This document shows, in pieces, positions 22,360 to 34,265 of a DNA stretch of 64,000 nt. The notes under the pieces were generated by a model, which saw only the letters and a program-made list of their open reading frames with translations, ran no database searches and was not told where the DNA came from. The stretch's first letter is position 1. Every line of letters begins with the position of its first letter. Position numbers and translations under genes: made by a program. Source of the DNA: Caenorhabditis remanei (lineage: Eukaryota > Nematoda > Chromadorea > Rhabditida > Rhabditidae); the NCBI RefSeq assembly GCF_010183535.1, contig NC_071333.1, positions 248,001 to 312,000 on the forward strand. Direction: 5' to 3'.

Positions 22360-22641
22360 ATGTCGGTTCTTGTAAGAAACTCTGAACCGAACCTGAGTTC
22401 CAATTCACGGGAAGAAGAAAAAAGACTTTCTGTGGACCCAAAAAGATTGGCCGACGTTTCCATTGAGGTAATGGAATATAAACTTTTTAAAATTAACATT
22501 TGATGTTTCCAGATTCCAAAAGACCAGAATGAGAAAAAAGAAGAAGAGGAAGAGGAAGAGTTTTGGGCACCTCTCCAAATCAAACGATTGGACCCGGAGG
22601 TTATGAAATATTTTTATAGAGAAGATGTCTCAGAAAAGTAG
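22360..22641 (+). CDS. Small array protein 2 (unrecognised family)
   Basis: Exons 22360-22467 and 22513-22641 join to 78 residues. The intron is 45 nt with a consensus acceptor, and an AATAAA follows about 50 nt after the stop. The protein is highly charged, with an uninterrupted run of acidic residues in exon 2 and the ending VMKYFYRED that parallels small protein 1. There is no signal peptide or membrane helix. The promoter-to-ATG spacing and motif are shared with the other two members. The function is unknown; its shortness and low complexity leave some doubt that it is translated, though splice sites and frame agree. Confidence 0.55.
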
Positions 22642-23180
22642 CTAACCTTATTGTATACTGTAATTTGTTGTCTTATAATAATACAATGTGCAATAAATTT
22701 TTATCAAATTGTCTCATGTTTTCTTTTCCCCAACTTTCGACTTGTGAAACCTTCGAAGATATCGTCTACTTTCGATAGCAGAAAAGAGATTGAGTGGAAC
22801 GTATGTACGTCATCTTACTTTTCGGCGTTTTTTTCTGTTCCTTTCCCTTTTTCTCAATAGTTGCCTATTAAGATGCAATCTGAGATCAAACATTACAGAC
22901 CACGATTTATGAATTTAGAAAAAAATTCAAAGATTCCAAAAAATATGACTTTCAAAGTTTATTATGTAGAAAACATAGTTATTCAGAATTACCAAAACGG
23001 GTTTTTGTAGGTGACAGGGTACTTTATAACTCCTTGAACTAACAAATGTTGAATGCACTCTGCTATACCGTAGAAGAAAAAGTTGTGAAGATTTTCCCAA
23101 TGTGTTATGATCTAGAAGATGTTTTACTTACTAATTCAAAAAATAAAATGTAAAAAAGGTTACCTGGCTTACTTAAGATT

Positions 23181-23253
23181 GAGAGTTTAGAGTTGGGCGC
23201 AACCTCATTGTGTGTATCAAACTATAGATACGCACGATAGGTTGAGCTCAACC
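23181..23253. repeat. Hairpin repeat copy 5
   Basis: AGTTGGGCGCAACC and TGTGTATC on the left, TAGATACGCAC and GGTTGAGCTCAACC on the right. Confidence 0.6.
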
Positions 23254-23779
23254 GGAACTAACAATCTTCCCGAATAAGAAAGTAGTACTTCCCAGAACCA
23301 GAGCGAATTAGTTGTTTCTGAATCTGCGCATCTTGTTCGAAAATATACATTTCGAGTCTTTTGAAAATTTTCCGGATGTTGTTTAACATCTCCATGGAGT
23401 TGCCGAGCAACATGGATTTCTTCTGGTTTCACATAAAGTATATGTTTGAAAGAGGTTCACATGGTGGCATGTGTGCACACCTCGCTAATACATAAAAACG
23501 GAAAAACATGAACATATGTAGCTGACAACATGGGTTGTGTTTTTTGTGAGAATATAAACCCGAATGCAAAAAATATTCTACCGTAATTTTTTGAATTAAA
23601 TTTAAAAAAGTTTTCTATGAGAGTTTTCTATTTGTTTGAAACAACGTAATACTGTTCGAATGAACTTCCTCCTCATTTCTATTTTTTCAATTTTCAACCA
23701 TCTTTAAGAGATTTCGCTTTCCTCGGTTACCTATTCCAATTCATCAAAGTACCAGTTACTTTTTGATGTCACAAAAAAG

Positions 23780-23822
23780 TTTTATTGGAATAGAGAAAGT
23801 CTACGCCCTTTCTCTTTTTCGT
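23780..23822 (+). promoter_or_regulatory. Conserved upstream block, copy 3
   Basis: The most diverged copy. It keeps GGAATAGAGAAAGTCTACGC followed by CCTTTCTCTTTTT, about 750 nt before small gene 3. Confidence 0.4.
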
Positions 23823-24489
23823 TTTCACATCACTACAAAAGATGAACGATGGTTGCAGGAATCGGTTGAAAGTCGAGTGAACTAACAAACTTGGTAGTGA
23901 AGTTTGGTCACTACATATAATTGGTTTTGAACGGAATGGGGAATCGTTGAAATTTGAGTAATGTTTCTGACACAAATAATTCTAGACACCATGAACAAGC
24001 AGACAGAATAGTAACAGACAATTGAAATTGCTCAACTTTGTGAGTATGTCATAGTAATACTGTTTGTCTCATCAAATAGATTTTTAATGAATTATATAAT
24101 TCAAAAATAGAGCTCTATTTTCGTAGTCGAAAACTTTTGTGTACTAGGACTTCCTAATTAGCTACGTATCGACAAAGTAATTTCTCCGTCAAATCGACAA
24201 ATTTCAGTGAAAAATAGTGCGATGTTCAAGTTTTCGTCTTGAAGTGATCATGACTCTCTAGAGCGTGCTTATACCAAAAAGTTCTCAACTACAAAAATGG
24301 AGTTCTACTTTAAATCTGTAAGATTCATTTGGAGAACTTCAACTGAAAACGGCCAAAACCCATAACTAATTGACCGGTTCAGTACTTCTTTAAACATAGA
24401 CAGGTTTACAGTAACGTTCTACTTAGTCTCGATCAAACTTCTAGGAACAATTTTTTTTCTGATTTTCAGGTTTAACCTATTCCGGAAAA

Positions 24490-24521
24490 GGCGGAGTTCT
24501 CATGCGTTCTCATTATTTAAA
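24490..24521 (+). promoter_or_regulatory. Shared promoter motif, small gene 3
   Basis: GGCGGAGTTC and, after about 12 nt, ATTATTTAAA, 50 nt before the ATG at 24572. Confidence 0.55.
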
Positions 24522-24571
24522 GCGCTCCTATTCTGAACTAATTTTTATTTTCGAAATTTGGTGATTAAATC

Positions 24572-24965
24572 ATGAATTCGGCTCTTCAAGAACAACTTAG
24601 GTGTGTTAAGAGTTATGATATTTCTTACAATAGATCAAACAGAAATTTCAGAAAACAACCGGGTTTTATTAATAAATCGAACAGTGCGTCGCAATTATCC
24701 ACAGATGGGAGTTTGTTGGCTGGAGCTTCTGTGGCACAGGTAAATCGACACGAAAGTTACAACTCATCATTTCCTTTTTCAGCCAATGGTGTGGACTCCA
24801 CAGGCAATAGGATCCTATGCGGAAGTGGTTTCTATGATTGAAAAAAATGTAATCATACTACTCTTCTTTTACGTCTCCAGAATGATTTTCTATTTTCAGG
24901 TTGAAGCATGTCGTAATGCTCTGATGCACTGTAACGGATCATGCTGTTCTGGGCAGAAAAAATGA
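24572..24965 (+). CDS. Small array protein 3 (unrecognised family)
   Basis: Exons 24572-24739, 24783-24848 and 24900-24965 join in phase 0 to 99 residues. The first exon is rich in Ser and Asn and ends LSTDGSLLAGASVAQ, comparable to the exon end of small protein 1. The second encodes a helical-looking segment, and the third a Cys-rich tail with four Cys in 22 residues ending CCSGQKK. The first and second members lack this Cys tail, so the 3' part may have changed. There is no signal peptide, so secreted-toxin-like behaviour is not suggested. The shared GGCG...TTATTTAAA promoter ties it to the array. Function unknown. Confidence 0.55.
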
Positions 24966-26040
24966 AAACTGAAATCAATTACACACAACACTAATTGAGA
25001 CAAAGAAAACGTTCCACTGATTACATAGAATTCACTTTTTGATTTGTATTTTACTCTATGCGTATTGATAGTCTGGTAACGTTTTTTTCTCCATAATCTT
25101 ATAAAGATTTATTTTTAAAGTTAAACACTCAATCCGAGAAACACTTTAATAATTTTGTTCTTCGATCTATTCTCCGCTTAGTTTGTAATCAGAATAGGTT
25201 GCTTTTTGCGTACTTTTTTTAAATTTTAGCGGAATCAATGGAGACGCATCAGTAAGTTTTTTCTCTGAGAAAAGAAAATATTGACTTATCAAAAACAAAA
25301 AGAAATACAGAAACAGGAACAGGAACAATGTCCAAAAGAGACTAGTGTGTTCAATACTGGTAGAATTCAGAAAGACAGTAACATCCAAATTCACCTTTTC
25401 TTCATAAGACACAAATCAGAATTCATAAATTTCTACTTTAAAGCAAACAACAAAACAGAAGTATACTATTTCGACCATTTAATCCTTGGATAGTCTCTTC
25501 AAATAACTTGAAAGGGGATGCTGGCACTCATCAGCAAGGTACATCCCCTTGAATAACACTTAAACGGACCAACACAAATTGAAAACGCATGCAAAGATTG
25601 GGACAAAAAGACATGAGAAAAAATCACAGTTTACCATAATCACTGAAAGGAAACAAACGAAAAAGTGTAAAAAATAAGAAAGTTGGATTTTACAAGAAAT
25701 ACGTATTGAAACAATTGAAAACCGTCACGTCTTAAAACGTCAAGGAATGTTTTGGAAAGTAGGTGTACATCATTGATGATGTTGTTGCGAGCCGGATTTA
25801 TCCTACGCATCGATATATTTGCCTTCTAAAGGCCAAAGTAGTTTGTGACAAATCGTGGTGGTAGAAATTTCGAAAAGAGATATATCCTAAAAATTAAATC
25901 TTTCATTTAGTGTATTTGGGGAGCAACGAGAGTAAGAACTTCAAAAAACTTTTGACAGCGAACCAAAACAGAAACTACTAGTTATTGTCCGCTGATTAGT
26001 TTTGAGATTATGTAGCAAGTGGGAACAACAACCTACAATG
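24966..26040. other. Intergenic
   Basis: No gene is supported. The notable content is the hairpin at 25508-25550, described separately. Confidence 0.4.
25508..25550 (+). other. Conserved hairpin, copy 1 (candidate structured RNA)
   Basis: Outer stem AAGGGGAT/ATCCCCTT encloses GCTGGCACTCATCAGCAAGG, whose GCTG and CAGC form an inner stem. A 3'-side bulge CAAGGTAC lies between. The apical part GCTGGC..TC.TCAGCAAG and the bulge are shared with the hairpin at 36551-36588, although the outer stem differs in sequence. Confidence 0.45.
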
Positions 26041-26044
26041 TGCT

Positions 26045-26493
26045 TGAAGGGGAACACCGCTATTCTAAAATGGTTACTTTTTAGCACAAACCAATTTTGG
26101 AAGCCAGGGAAAAAAACACAGTTCTTTTGGAGCTATGTCTGAAAATCAGGCTGAGGCGAGTTATGAAACCTCAAAGTGTCAAAAATCGCTCTTTGTCGTG
26201 CACTTTTTCATTTCAAAAGAAATTCTGTCACTATGCACGCGAAAGAACGTTTCTCGGATGTTTTTCTGGAAATTATCAAAATTCGGCTTTTTACGTGCAC
26301 GACAAGAGAAATTTTCGTTGAGTTAAACTGGGAAACTGCATGACGAGACGCATTTTTGGCAATTTGAGGCCTCATAACTCGCTCCAAACCGATATTCGGA
26401 TAAGGCTCCAAGACAATGTACTTTTTTCCTTGGTTTTCTGATTCGATTCATATAAAACAGTGTCAATTTTTGAATAATGGCGTCCCCCTTTAG
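26045..26493. mobile_element. Imperfect inverted-repeat element (MITE-like)
   Basis: The left half (GAAGGGGAACACCGCTATTC, then CAGGGAAAAAAACACAG and GAGTTATGAAACCTC) is mirrored by the right half (GAGGCCTCATAACTC, TACTTTTTTCCTTG, ATGGCGTCCCCCTTTAGAAT). The entire 450 bp would fold into one long imperfect hairpin. There is no coding frame beyond chance. Confidence 0.6.
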
Positions 26494-26735
26494 AATATCT
26501 CAAAAAACAGACTTACTGGGACAATAAGAATCGTGAACCGGTCATGTGAATGTAATGAAACCCAATTAGATATGGCCAAGTCTATTTCTTCTGGTTTGGT
26601 GAGCGCTTGAACTAGTTGAATGTCCTTCCTTCTTCAATTTCAAATCTGAAAGTAGAAAGGGTTTGCTTTTGCGGGATCACTGTTACTACCTGGAGGAGTT
26701 TAGAAGTTTTGATTGCGCCAACTCTGGTGCGTCTT

Positions 26736-27480
26736 CTATTGAAATTGATACAACTTCTCGAGCTTCCTCGAGAGCTTCTGGACCAGCGTACTATAATGCA
26801 GTTTCCTCCTTGTGCTCCTTAGCTGAAACTGGAGCAACGTCAGTATGCTTGGCATGAGCCTCCTTCTTCTGCAACTTCTGATAAAGTAGCTTCCTCCTTG
26901 TGTTCTTTTGCTCGAGTTTCTGAGTGTGTTCTGGTGGAGCCTCCAGTACTGGAGCAATGTCCTCATTGAATTATTCTGAAACTGGAGCAGCCTCGGTTGA
27001 AGCTCAATGAATAGTCTCGAGAACTTCCTCAAGTGAAACATCGGCAGGAACAGTGGTGGCGTCTTCTTTGTGCTCTTCCTGAGCTGACTCACCAGTTGGA
27101 GCAGCTTGCTTCTTCCTTGTGTTCCTCAAATGTAGCCGGGGCACCTGGGACAGCTCCTGATAGAGCATCAGTTTCTTCTTTATGCTCCTCTTCATGGGCT
27201 TTAACTTGAAACTTCGATGGAGCTGCATCATCCTTGTGTTTCTCGAGAGATGTCTTGGCGGCTGGAGGAGATTCAGTGGCAGCTTTTAGCGGGCTCAGCC
27301 TTGTGCTCTTCAGCGGCTGGAGTTTCATGGGCTGGATCAACATCATTTTTGTGCTCCTCAAAAGCTGGTTCGGCGACTGCAGCGCTTCTTCTCTGTGTTC
27401 AGCAGCTGGAGCTACCTTCAGTGGCATCTTCTTTATGATCTTCAGCGACTGGAGCAGCTTACAAGTTTCTTCGACAGTCT
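26736..27480 (-). pseudogene. Decayed EEHKE-repeat protein gene
   Basis: On the minus strand, short peptides of the type EEHKEEA, LEKHKDDA and EDHKEDA recur about every 15-20 residues. They are spread over all three frames, with stop codons between them. The pattern is what remains of a low-complexity repeat protein after several insertions and deletions. I see no single frame that could restore it and no promoter or start. It could alternatively be the 3' piece of a gene whose splicing I cannot resolve. Confidence 0.5.
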
Positions 27481-27490
27481 GCAAAGATAT

Positions 27491-27636
27491 AAAGTGAATA
27501 TGTTGTATTGATGGTATTACTATCCTTCTAGGACCGCAAATTCCAACATTTTTCTCATCCATCTCCGGTAAATTGGAATTTTCTATGTTTGGAAGGTAGT
27601 AATACCATCAGTACAACACATTAACTTCATATTTTT
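27491..27636. repeat. Inverted repeat pair
   Basis: An arm around GTTGTATTGATGGTATTACT (27491-27535) is mirrored by AGTAATACCATCAGTACAAC (27592-27636) with about 55 nt between. It is probably a small non-autonomous element or hairpin. Confidence 0.55.
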
Positions 27637-27639
27637 GTT

Positions 27640-29914
27640 GTATTTTCTTAACTCACTTGTCTAATTTCCGAGGTTACTTCCATGCAACTCTGATCCAAGG
27701 ATAACTGTCTCAAACACGTTGGTGTTAATTTCTTCTTGCTGTTCTGGCACGTGAAGTATCATCAAACCAGGAAACCAGTGATATGTATGTGAAACCAGGG
27801 TAACTCCGATCATGAGCCTGAAAAAGCGAACTCGGTGATTTTTTCTAGTTTTTCATCAAAACAAGTTTGAATGTTAAAACTCACGTTTGCGGGATGGAAT
27901 TTTTTTGTTCTTTGATAATTCCTCTAGTTTTTGATTGTCTTCTCGATAAATCTATGATATTCATCCCAGCATCAAAGATTTTCGAAAGATTATCCTTTCG
28001 CATTCTGAAAAAAACTCATTTTTTGAATCAAAACAGTTTTGGAAAAACCTTAAACGGAGCACAACGTTACAATCAATCTAAAAGAGAAAGAAAACAAAAA
28101 ATATTGATTTTTGGAAGGAAATTTGGCTCACATATTTTCTATCTCATTTAAAATGACTTAAATACGAAATCCACTTGAAAAATGAACAAAAATAACGAAT
28201 TTCTGATTTTTTCCAACAAGAAACTTGTGAAAAATCGAAAAAACGAAGCGTTCTGTTTTGAAATTACCGCGAAAAGGACACAGCGTAAACAAGTGTGACC
28301 GTACGACAATTCGTGGCGAGACACGCAATGCGGCCGTTTCCACGTCGATTTGGCTGTTGGGCCGGTCAATTAATTGGTCAATTTTGAAATGGAAGTAGGG
28401 ATTTAAAAATCGAAGTGAAAGAAAAAAGAGAACATTAAAATTTTAGCTTTCTTTTGAGTACAATGACCAAAAATTGAAAAACATTCATTTGAAAAATAAA
28501 ATGCATTGGTAGGAATTCAACACTACAAGTGTTTCAATCAGTTCCTATTGAGAAGCATGTTTTTTCTTTACAGAAATTAATTAAGAATTAAAGTTTTTAA
28601 ATTTTTCCGTGAAAAAAGAAAATGGAGTCGAATTTTCTCATTCAAAACCATTATGAACTCAAAAACGCACAATTATTCATGCAATCGGAGGTATTTTCTG
28701 TTTTTGGCATTGTTCCCCTATCTTCATTTCTATTCATTATACACGCGTGTTCTCTGATTCAGTTGTATCAACGTCCAAAGTTTTTTTCGCTTCAATTGTG
28801 TCAAATATCACAAAAACTGAAGGTCGAACATATTTCTCTTCGTCTCATCCATTCTATAGTGGGCCAAAGTGTAATTAGTAATTGCATACAAGAAAAAGTT
28901 GTCTCATTTCGTCGTCTTCTCCTTGCCGTTTCCTCCTGTTTTTGTCGAAAACTAAACCATTCACATAGAAAAAGACGGAGAGATGGAAAGAACGACGAGA
29001 GAGGGACAAGATGAGTCCTCCGCGCAAGAAAGACCACGTCGTCTCCTCTGCCTCGTTTTCTTCTTGCACACAACGTGCAGAAGAAGAAAACGTTGTTTGT
29101 TGGTGTTGGTGTCTTCTCTTCGTCCTTCTCTCCGTCTCTCCTTTCTGTGTACTTTGTATCAAGAAGAGGAAATGAGCGAATGGGAAAAGGCACAGGAGAA
29201 GTGAAAATAGGGTTCGTTTGTTGGAGACGTTCCGAATGACATGGTTGACTTTTGATTTTTTAAATTGGATAACACCGGGTATGCAAAGTACAACTAAAAA
29301 CGTTGAAAAAGAGAAAAATTCCTTAAGTATCTTTTCGAAGAAGACGATCTAAATGAGTGGATGGAATGACTTTTGATTATAACATTTTACCAAAAAATTA
29401 TTTCGGGGGTTTGAAGTAGGGAGTGGTGTGAAATGTAATTTGTACAGATGACAAAATGCAGATGGATACTGGGAGAACGACACAATGAGAAGTCTCAGGT
29501 TCTGATATTTGATTTGTGGATAGCCAAACAGATAAAATAATTTCGTACAATTTAGGAAGAACGGGTTCGGAGATTCATGGTTTTGAAAGTTAGTATTTAT
29601 TCAATTATGACGTTTCACACAGTTGATTTGGTTTATCATAAATTAAAAACATTTATGTTCTCTGTTTTTTCTAAATTTAAGTGTCTTGAGTAGAGTAAGA
29701 TGATTTCTGTCAGTACCAACTTTCTGCTTTTATCCACTTGCAGTCCCGATCCCTTTAGCGCAAGCTTTCTCGCTTCATAAACAATTATATGAATACTTTT
29801 TTTAAAACAAATTAGTTCAAAACAATTTATTCTGAGAATTCACAAGCATTCAATTGTAGTATTTAGGGCATAATTTCAAAAGCTTCAATTCCCACAAAAA
29901 TCCATTTTATCGCT
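27640..29914. other. Intergenic
   Basis: Two long overlapping frames at 28622-29014 (+) and 28801-29193 (-) lie in a purine/pyrimidine-skewed tract and have no splice or domain support, so neither is called. No RNA gene or clear repeat was found. Confidence 0.4.
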
Positions 29915-31587
29915 CTACTTGGTGTACTTCTCCAAAACCCCATCGTAGTCTAAATCAGATCCGTAATTTTTATTGAGATAGAACATCAGTTTTTTATATG
30001 CTTCCGTTCTGTCCTCAACACTAATCGTGTTCTCTCCAATGTATTCGTGGGGATGATCATATTGGTCCCACTTGATCTTATACTTGTCCGTCTTCTCCAA
30101 AAATTGCACATTTTTTCTACGTTTTTCGTTCTGAAAGTACATAAATTATATATTATATTTTTAGCTGAAAGGAATACTCACCTGTGAAAAAATAACACAT
30201 TCTTCCTCGTCGCCTTCGCCATCTTCTGTTTCAAATTGCGTGATATTGACAATATCGGTTATCATCATGATCGTCCTAAAACAACAAGAGTTTAATTTTT
30301 GTTTCTTGCTAAAACTTACCAACTGCCATCGGTTTTCTCCAGCAATCGAACTGACAAATCGTCACATATTTTAGTTGTGTGCTCCATAGTCTCCAGCCAT
30401 TCGGTGAACCCTTTTGAGATATGGCTTTCCTTTGAGAAATCTGTAAAATCATAGTTTGTGATATAATTAAACTGATGCATCTCTACCATAGATTTCGATT
30501 TTGCGAATGTATTGCAAATAGATACTCCTTCTCTGCTCATCTAGTAGAGGAAAGTATTTATATAGTGGTCCTTGAACATCAGGAACTGGAAAAATTGTAA
30601 AATAACAGTGTTAAACTATAGAACTACTCACGGTACAAAGTTTTGATGTTACTTTTCCGGCTGTTCAAGCTCTGAAATACTTCTTTTCTTGCAACCAACT
30701 CTATCACATCCATCAACAGCGCTTTCTCCACGTCTTTCAAAAGACCTTTCATCTGTTGAATTCTAGATTCGAGTGGTCCAGTGACGGCCATAATACTAGC
30801 ACCTGTTTTGATGCAAATGCTGTTTAGATCCTCGACTGGATCCGTGACGTAATCTCCGGCAGTATCAAGATGACGAAGCTATAAAAGAAACAATGTTATT
30901 CATCAAAACATTTCCAACTGACTTGTCGCTGAGCCCATTCATGATACCAAGACTTCAAATCGAACGATGGGAGAGCTCTGAAAAAACAGTTTTTTAGATT
31001 TTCGTGATCCTGATAATGTCTAAAGTCAAAAATACCATATCAAAGCAAACATCTTCAGCAAATCAGAAAAATTCACCTTTTGTACAAATCCAACTTTTCA
31101 GTTAGAACTTTGAGGCTCTCTTTCAAGTCTTTTTTGAAGAGGCCGAGAGTTTCCAAATAATAATTTGAAAGACATTTGATATCAAACACAAGTTGGTCTG
31201 GTGAAATCGCAGACTTGCATTCTTCACATAGTACCACCGAATTATCCTATAACATATGTAATACTGATTAGGACGTTTCACAATAAAACTAACATAGCAT
31301 ATGTAAACTGCCGGACGATGCACCCATCCAGCATCTTTGTGTTGGGTGCAGCATGGCGCTCCCTTCTTCTTACAGTCATCTCCGCCAATTTGGAGTTGAA
31401 CTGTCAGAACTGTTTTTTCATAAGCTTTGTCAGCAACAATAGGAATGTTTTGAGCTTTATCTTTGCATTCCTTGCAAACAATCGCTCTATACAGCTGGTG
31501 GTCTGAAATTATTATCCACGTCACTGAATACGACGTTTTTTTCATCTTACGGAGAGAATTCTCGCGAATTGACAGCATTCTTGACAT
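29915..31587 (-). CDS. B-box-like zinc-finger protein, family member A
   Basis: Nine exons read on the minus strand (31587-31551, 31502-31294, 31246-31077, 30977-30923, 30878-30632, 30585-30487, 30440-30320, 30275-30182, 30130-29915) keep frame throughout and give 415 residues. Residues about 20-105 are Cys/His-rich: CKEC, then CCTQHKD, then a Tyr/Cys pair, and LCEEC after a conserved intron position, a B-box-like zinc-binding pattern. A long helical middle follows. The C-terminal part (about 310-415) has a conserved SWTIMMIT core and an RTEAYKKLMFYL helix. The protein matches family member C (43065-46350) in exon layout, Cys spacing and C-terminus. There is no RING finger, so ubiquitin-ligase activity is not implied. 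Function unknown; the two paralogues and one pseudogene in this window indicate local expansion. Confidence 0.75.
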
Positions 31588-34265
31588 TTTTTCAAGAAGA
31601 ACAAATAACCGAGTCTGGTTGACAGCTGAAATTCTGATCTGTTCAAACTTTCAAAAAAAAAAGAGGCGGGATTGGGAAAAACAGTCCAAACGGATTGTCG
31701 ATATGTGGAAAATTAGCCAATAGGCATTCAGTTGGTGAACAAGCAGAGAAAAGAAAAGTGAAACTTCCAATTCAGAGCGCGAAAAATTTTATGCACCTTC
31801 TATTTTTCATTCTTCTGTGCAGACTACTATTCTTCATTTGACATTATAATCTTGAAATTGATAACTAACTAAAAATTGAAAGCAAAGAAAAGGCCGAGCA
31901 CATGATAAAAATCTTTACCGGCCAAAACGAAAATCTTCAGATGTTCATAAGATGGTCTAAGAAAGAGGAGATGCACTGATCACAAAAAGCAGCGGTTTTT
32001 AAACAAACTTTTGCTGAAAGAAATAAAACGAGAAATGTGCGATGTAGATAGATTACGGGTAAGAGCCCAACAATTGAGGCTGAAGACACCGAATGATACT
32101 TCTACAGTAGCCAAAACTCCAATACTGGGGAATTCATGAAAAATTAGGACATACTGTTCCGCACACGAGTCATTTTTTCGGAGGAAACGTGAATTCCTAG
32201 AGTTTATTGCCTGTTTGAAAAAGAAACAAAGTCAAAGTGAAGAAATGAAAACACTGTTGCCTTTAAAAAGAGGGAGAATTGAGTATAAAAACCCCCGAAG
32301 AATATACCATATCAGTGACTCAATCGGGACATTTCACAATGCAGTGAAGTGTGGGGGAACTCATGAAAACGACTAAACCATCACAATGGTGCCCAAAAAT
32401 GGGTTTAAAAACTCAATAAGCGCCGGGAACAAGCGAACACTAAAAAAAATGTACTAGTCTGGAGGGCAGGGACTCTTGCTAGAAGAGAAACTAGTATGCA
32501 CTTTTTTCGAATGACGCAGGGACCTTTGGTCCGTTCCCCTATCTTCTTTTTTCATAGACTCCCGTCCCCCTATTGAGTTTCTTTCATTCATCGTTCTCTT
32601 TTTTTGGTGAAACGGAAAGACAGAAAAGCGTTTTCTTTTCCAAAGCGCCTGACAGAATTCTAAAGATCCATCTTACCACCGAAAAAGGCTGCATGTGATG
32701 TTCGGGCAGGTAAATATGGAAAAACGGACACATCGGAAATACATAAAACGAGAATGATGAAAGAAAAGTTGGTGAAAAAGAATACTTTTTAAAAAACAGA
32801 AAAGGAAAAAATGATGCGACAAATTTTGAGTGTGTTGGAAAATGGAATGAAAAACTATAAAAAAAAAAGTTCTGTAGGAATCAAGGTAAAGAAGAACGCA
32901 ATCGATGGCTGAAACTTTTAATCAGATCATTCAAAGAAAAAAAGCTTAAACTAAACACGTTATTAGCTTAAAATTACAAGGTTGCTCGCCATGAAGGTGT
33001 CCAATTTATATCCGCGAGTGAGTACAAAACCGCAAGCCGAGGAAAGTTGACTTCTAGTTTCAAAGCGATGAAGCTTTCACACCCCTTTTTGTGAAATGAT
33101 CATTATTCTCGACGAAGTTAAGCGAAAAAGGTGGGGGACAGAAAGAAAGATGCCGAAAGGGTTTAGGACGCTGGAATTCACGGGAACAGAAGTAAGAAAA
33201 CATATCGCTGGGTGTCCCTACAAGGTTTTACAAGATTCAGCGGAATAATCCTAGTTCACGTCAGCACAAAAACTGAAAAACAACTAAAAGGGGAAATGGA
33301 AAAGCATATGGGGCATAATTTGCCATTGAACATTAAAATAGCAACGCGGAATCTAGGGATGAAACGTAAGAAAAAAAGAACAATAAGAAAAAACTCTTGG
33401 CTTCCGTGATCAGTTCTCCAATTGAAGCAACAAAAAAAGTACGAACTGAATACCACCGGAAAGGAGAGAATGTGGAAAAAGAACCTGGAAAGAACTGAAG
33501 GACTCCGCTCTTCTATCTTCTTCTCATTTCATAGACTCCGTCCCCTATCGAGTTCCTCACATTCATCATTCTCGTTTTGGTAAAAAATGTGCGAAGTTCT
33601 CAGAGTTCAAAAAATCCATGCTACAACGGACGAAGAAGAGTCAAACAGAGAATAATATTGGAACCGTTGAGTTATTAGGATTTGAAAACTTGGAAATTTT
33701 CGAGAAGCCTAGATTTTTGTGGAGTTTATGTATTGTCGTACTGCAGTCACTACAGTTTCACTTAGGTGATTTGAAACGAAAAAACATATTTGTTTCAGAA
33801 CTAAAAGAATGTTTGTTTTTTAGGTGTCGAACTCATAAGGGAACTCTTTTGAAGATTTTTCAAATGCAATTAAGACTATTATCTATTTTTTGGGCATAAC
33901 GTTCTCATGGGCAAATTTTAAAAACAAAAAACTGTTCATTCTAGACAGATGGCATCGTTGCCTTGATATCTGTTTGATAAAAACATATTCCGAGACAGCA
34001 GGACCATGCACCTGGAATATAGGGTTTGGTGGCTCATTTTTCTTTCCTGCTCTATCCGGTTTCTCATCTTCTCAACAATGATTGACAATAATGACGTCGG
34101 ACTGCTTTTTTCCCACTTGGCAATGCAGTACTCCCAAAAATTAATTTAGTTTCACTATCATTCATTAAAAGAAGCCAATTTGAATTAAAGCTAGTAAAAA
34201 TAAGAAGGCAATTTACTCTCCTAGGAACATCAAAAACCAATAAAATTTCCAAACTATTATTATTA
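31588..34265. other. Intergenic with diverged duplicated flanks
   Basis: No gene is supported. Bases 32520-32610 and 33500-33590 share a segment around TTCATAGACTCC...GTCCCC and TTCATCATTCTCGTT. A piece around ACTCAATAAGCGCCGGGAAC (32411) recurs near 34990. These look like copied 5' flanks of the B-box-like family. Confidence 0.4.

Larger units (their letters stand above)
22642..24571. other. Non-coding DNA between small genes 2 and 3
   Basis: Contains hairpin copy 5 (23181-23253), a copy of the CTCCATGG...TGCCGAGCAAC segment at about 23385-23420, and a diverged upstream block at 23780-23822. An inverted pair around AGTTCTCAACTACAAAAATGG (about 24110-24330) resembles common nematode dispersed repeats. 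Confidence 0.45.

Noticed and set aside
17499..23253. CRISPR-like array from the repeated hairpins
   Set aside because: The copies are far apart, imperfect and in a eukaryotic genome. There is no regular spacer structure and no cas gene.
28622..29193. Overlapping 130-residue open frames on both strands
   Set aside because: They lie in a strand-skewed purine/pyrimidine tract, lack splice context and any domain, and each looks like the shadow of composition bias.
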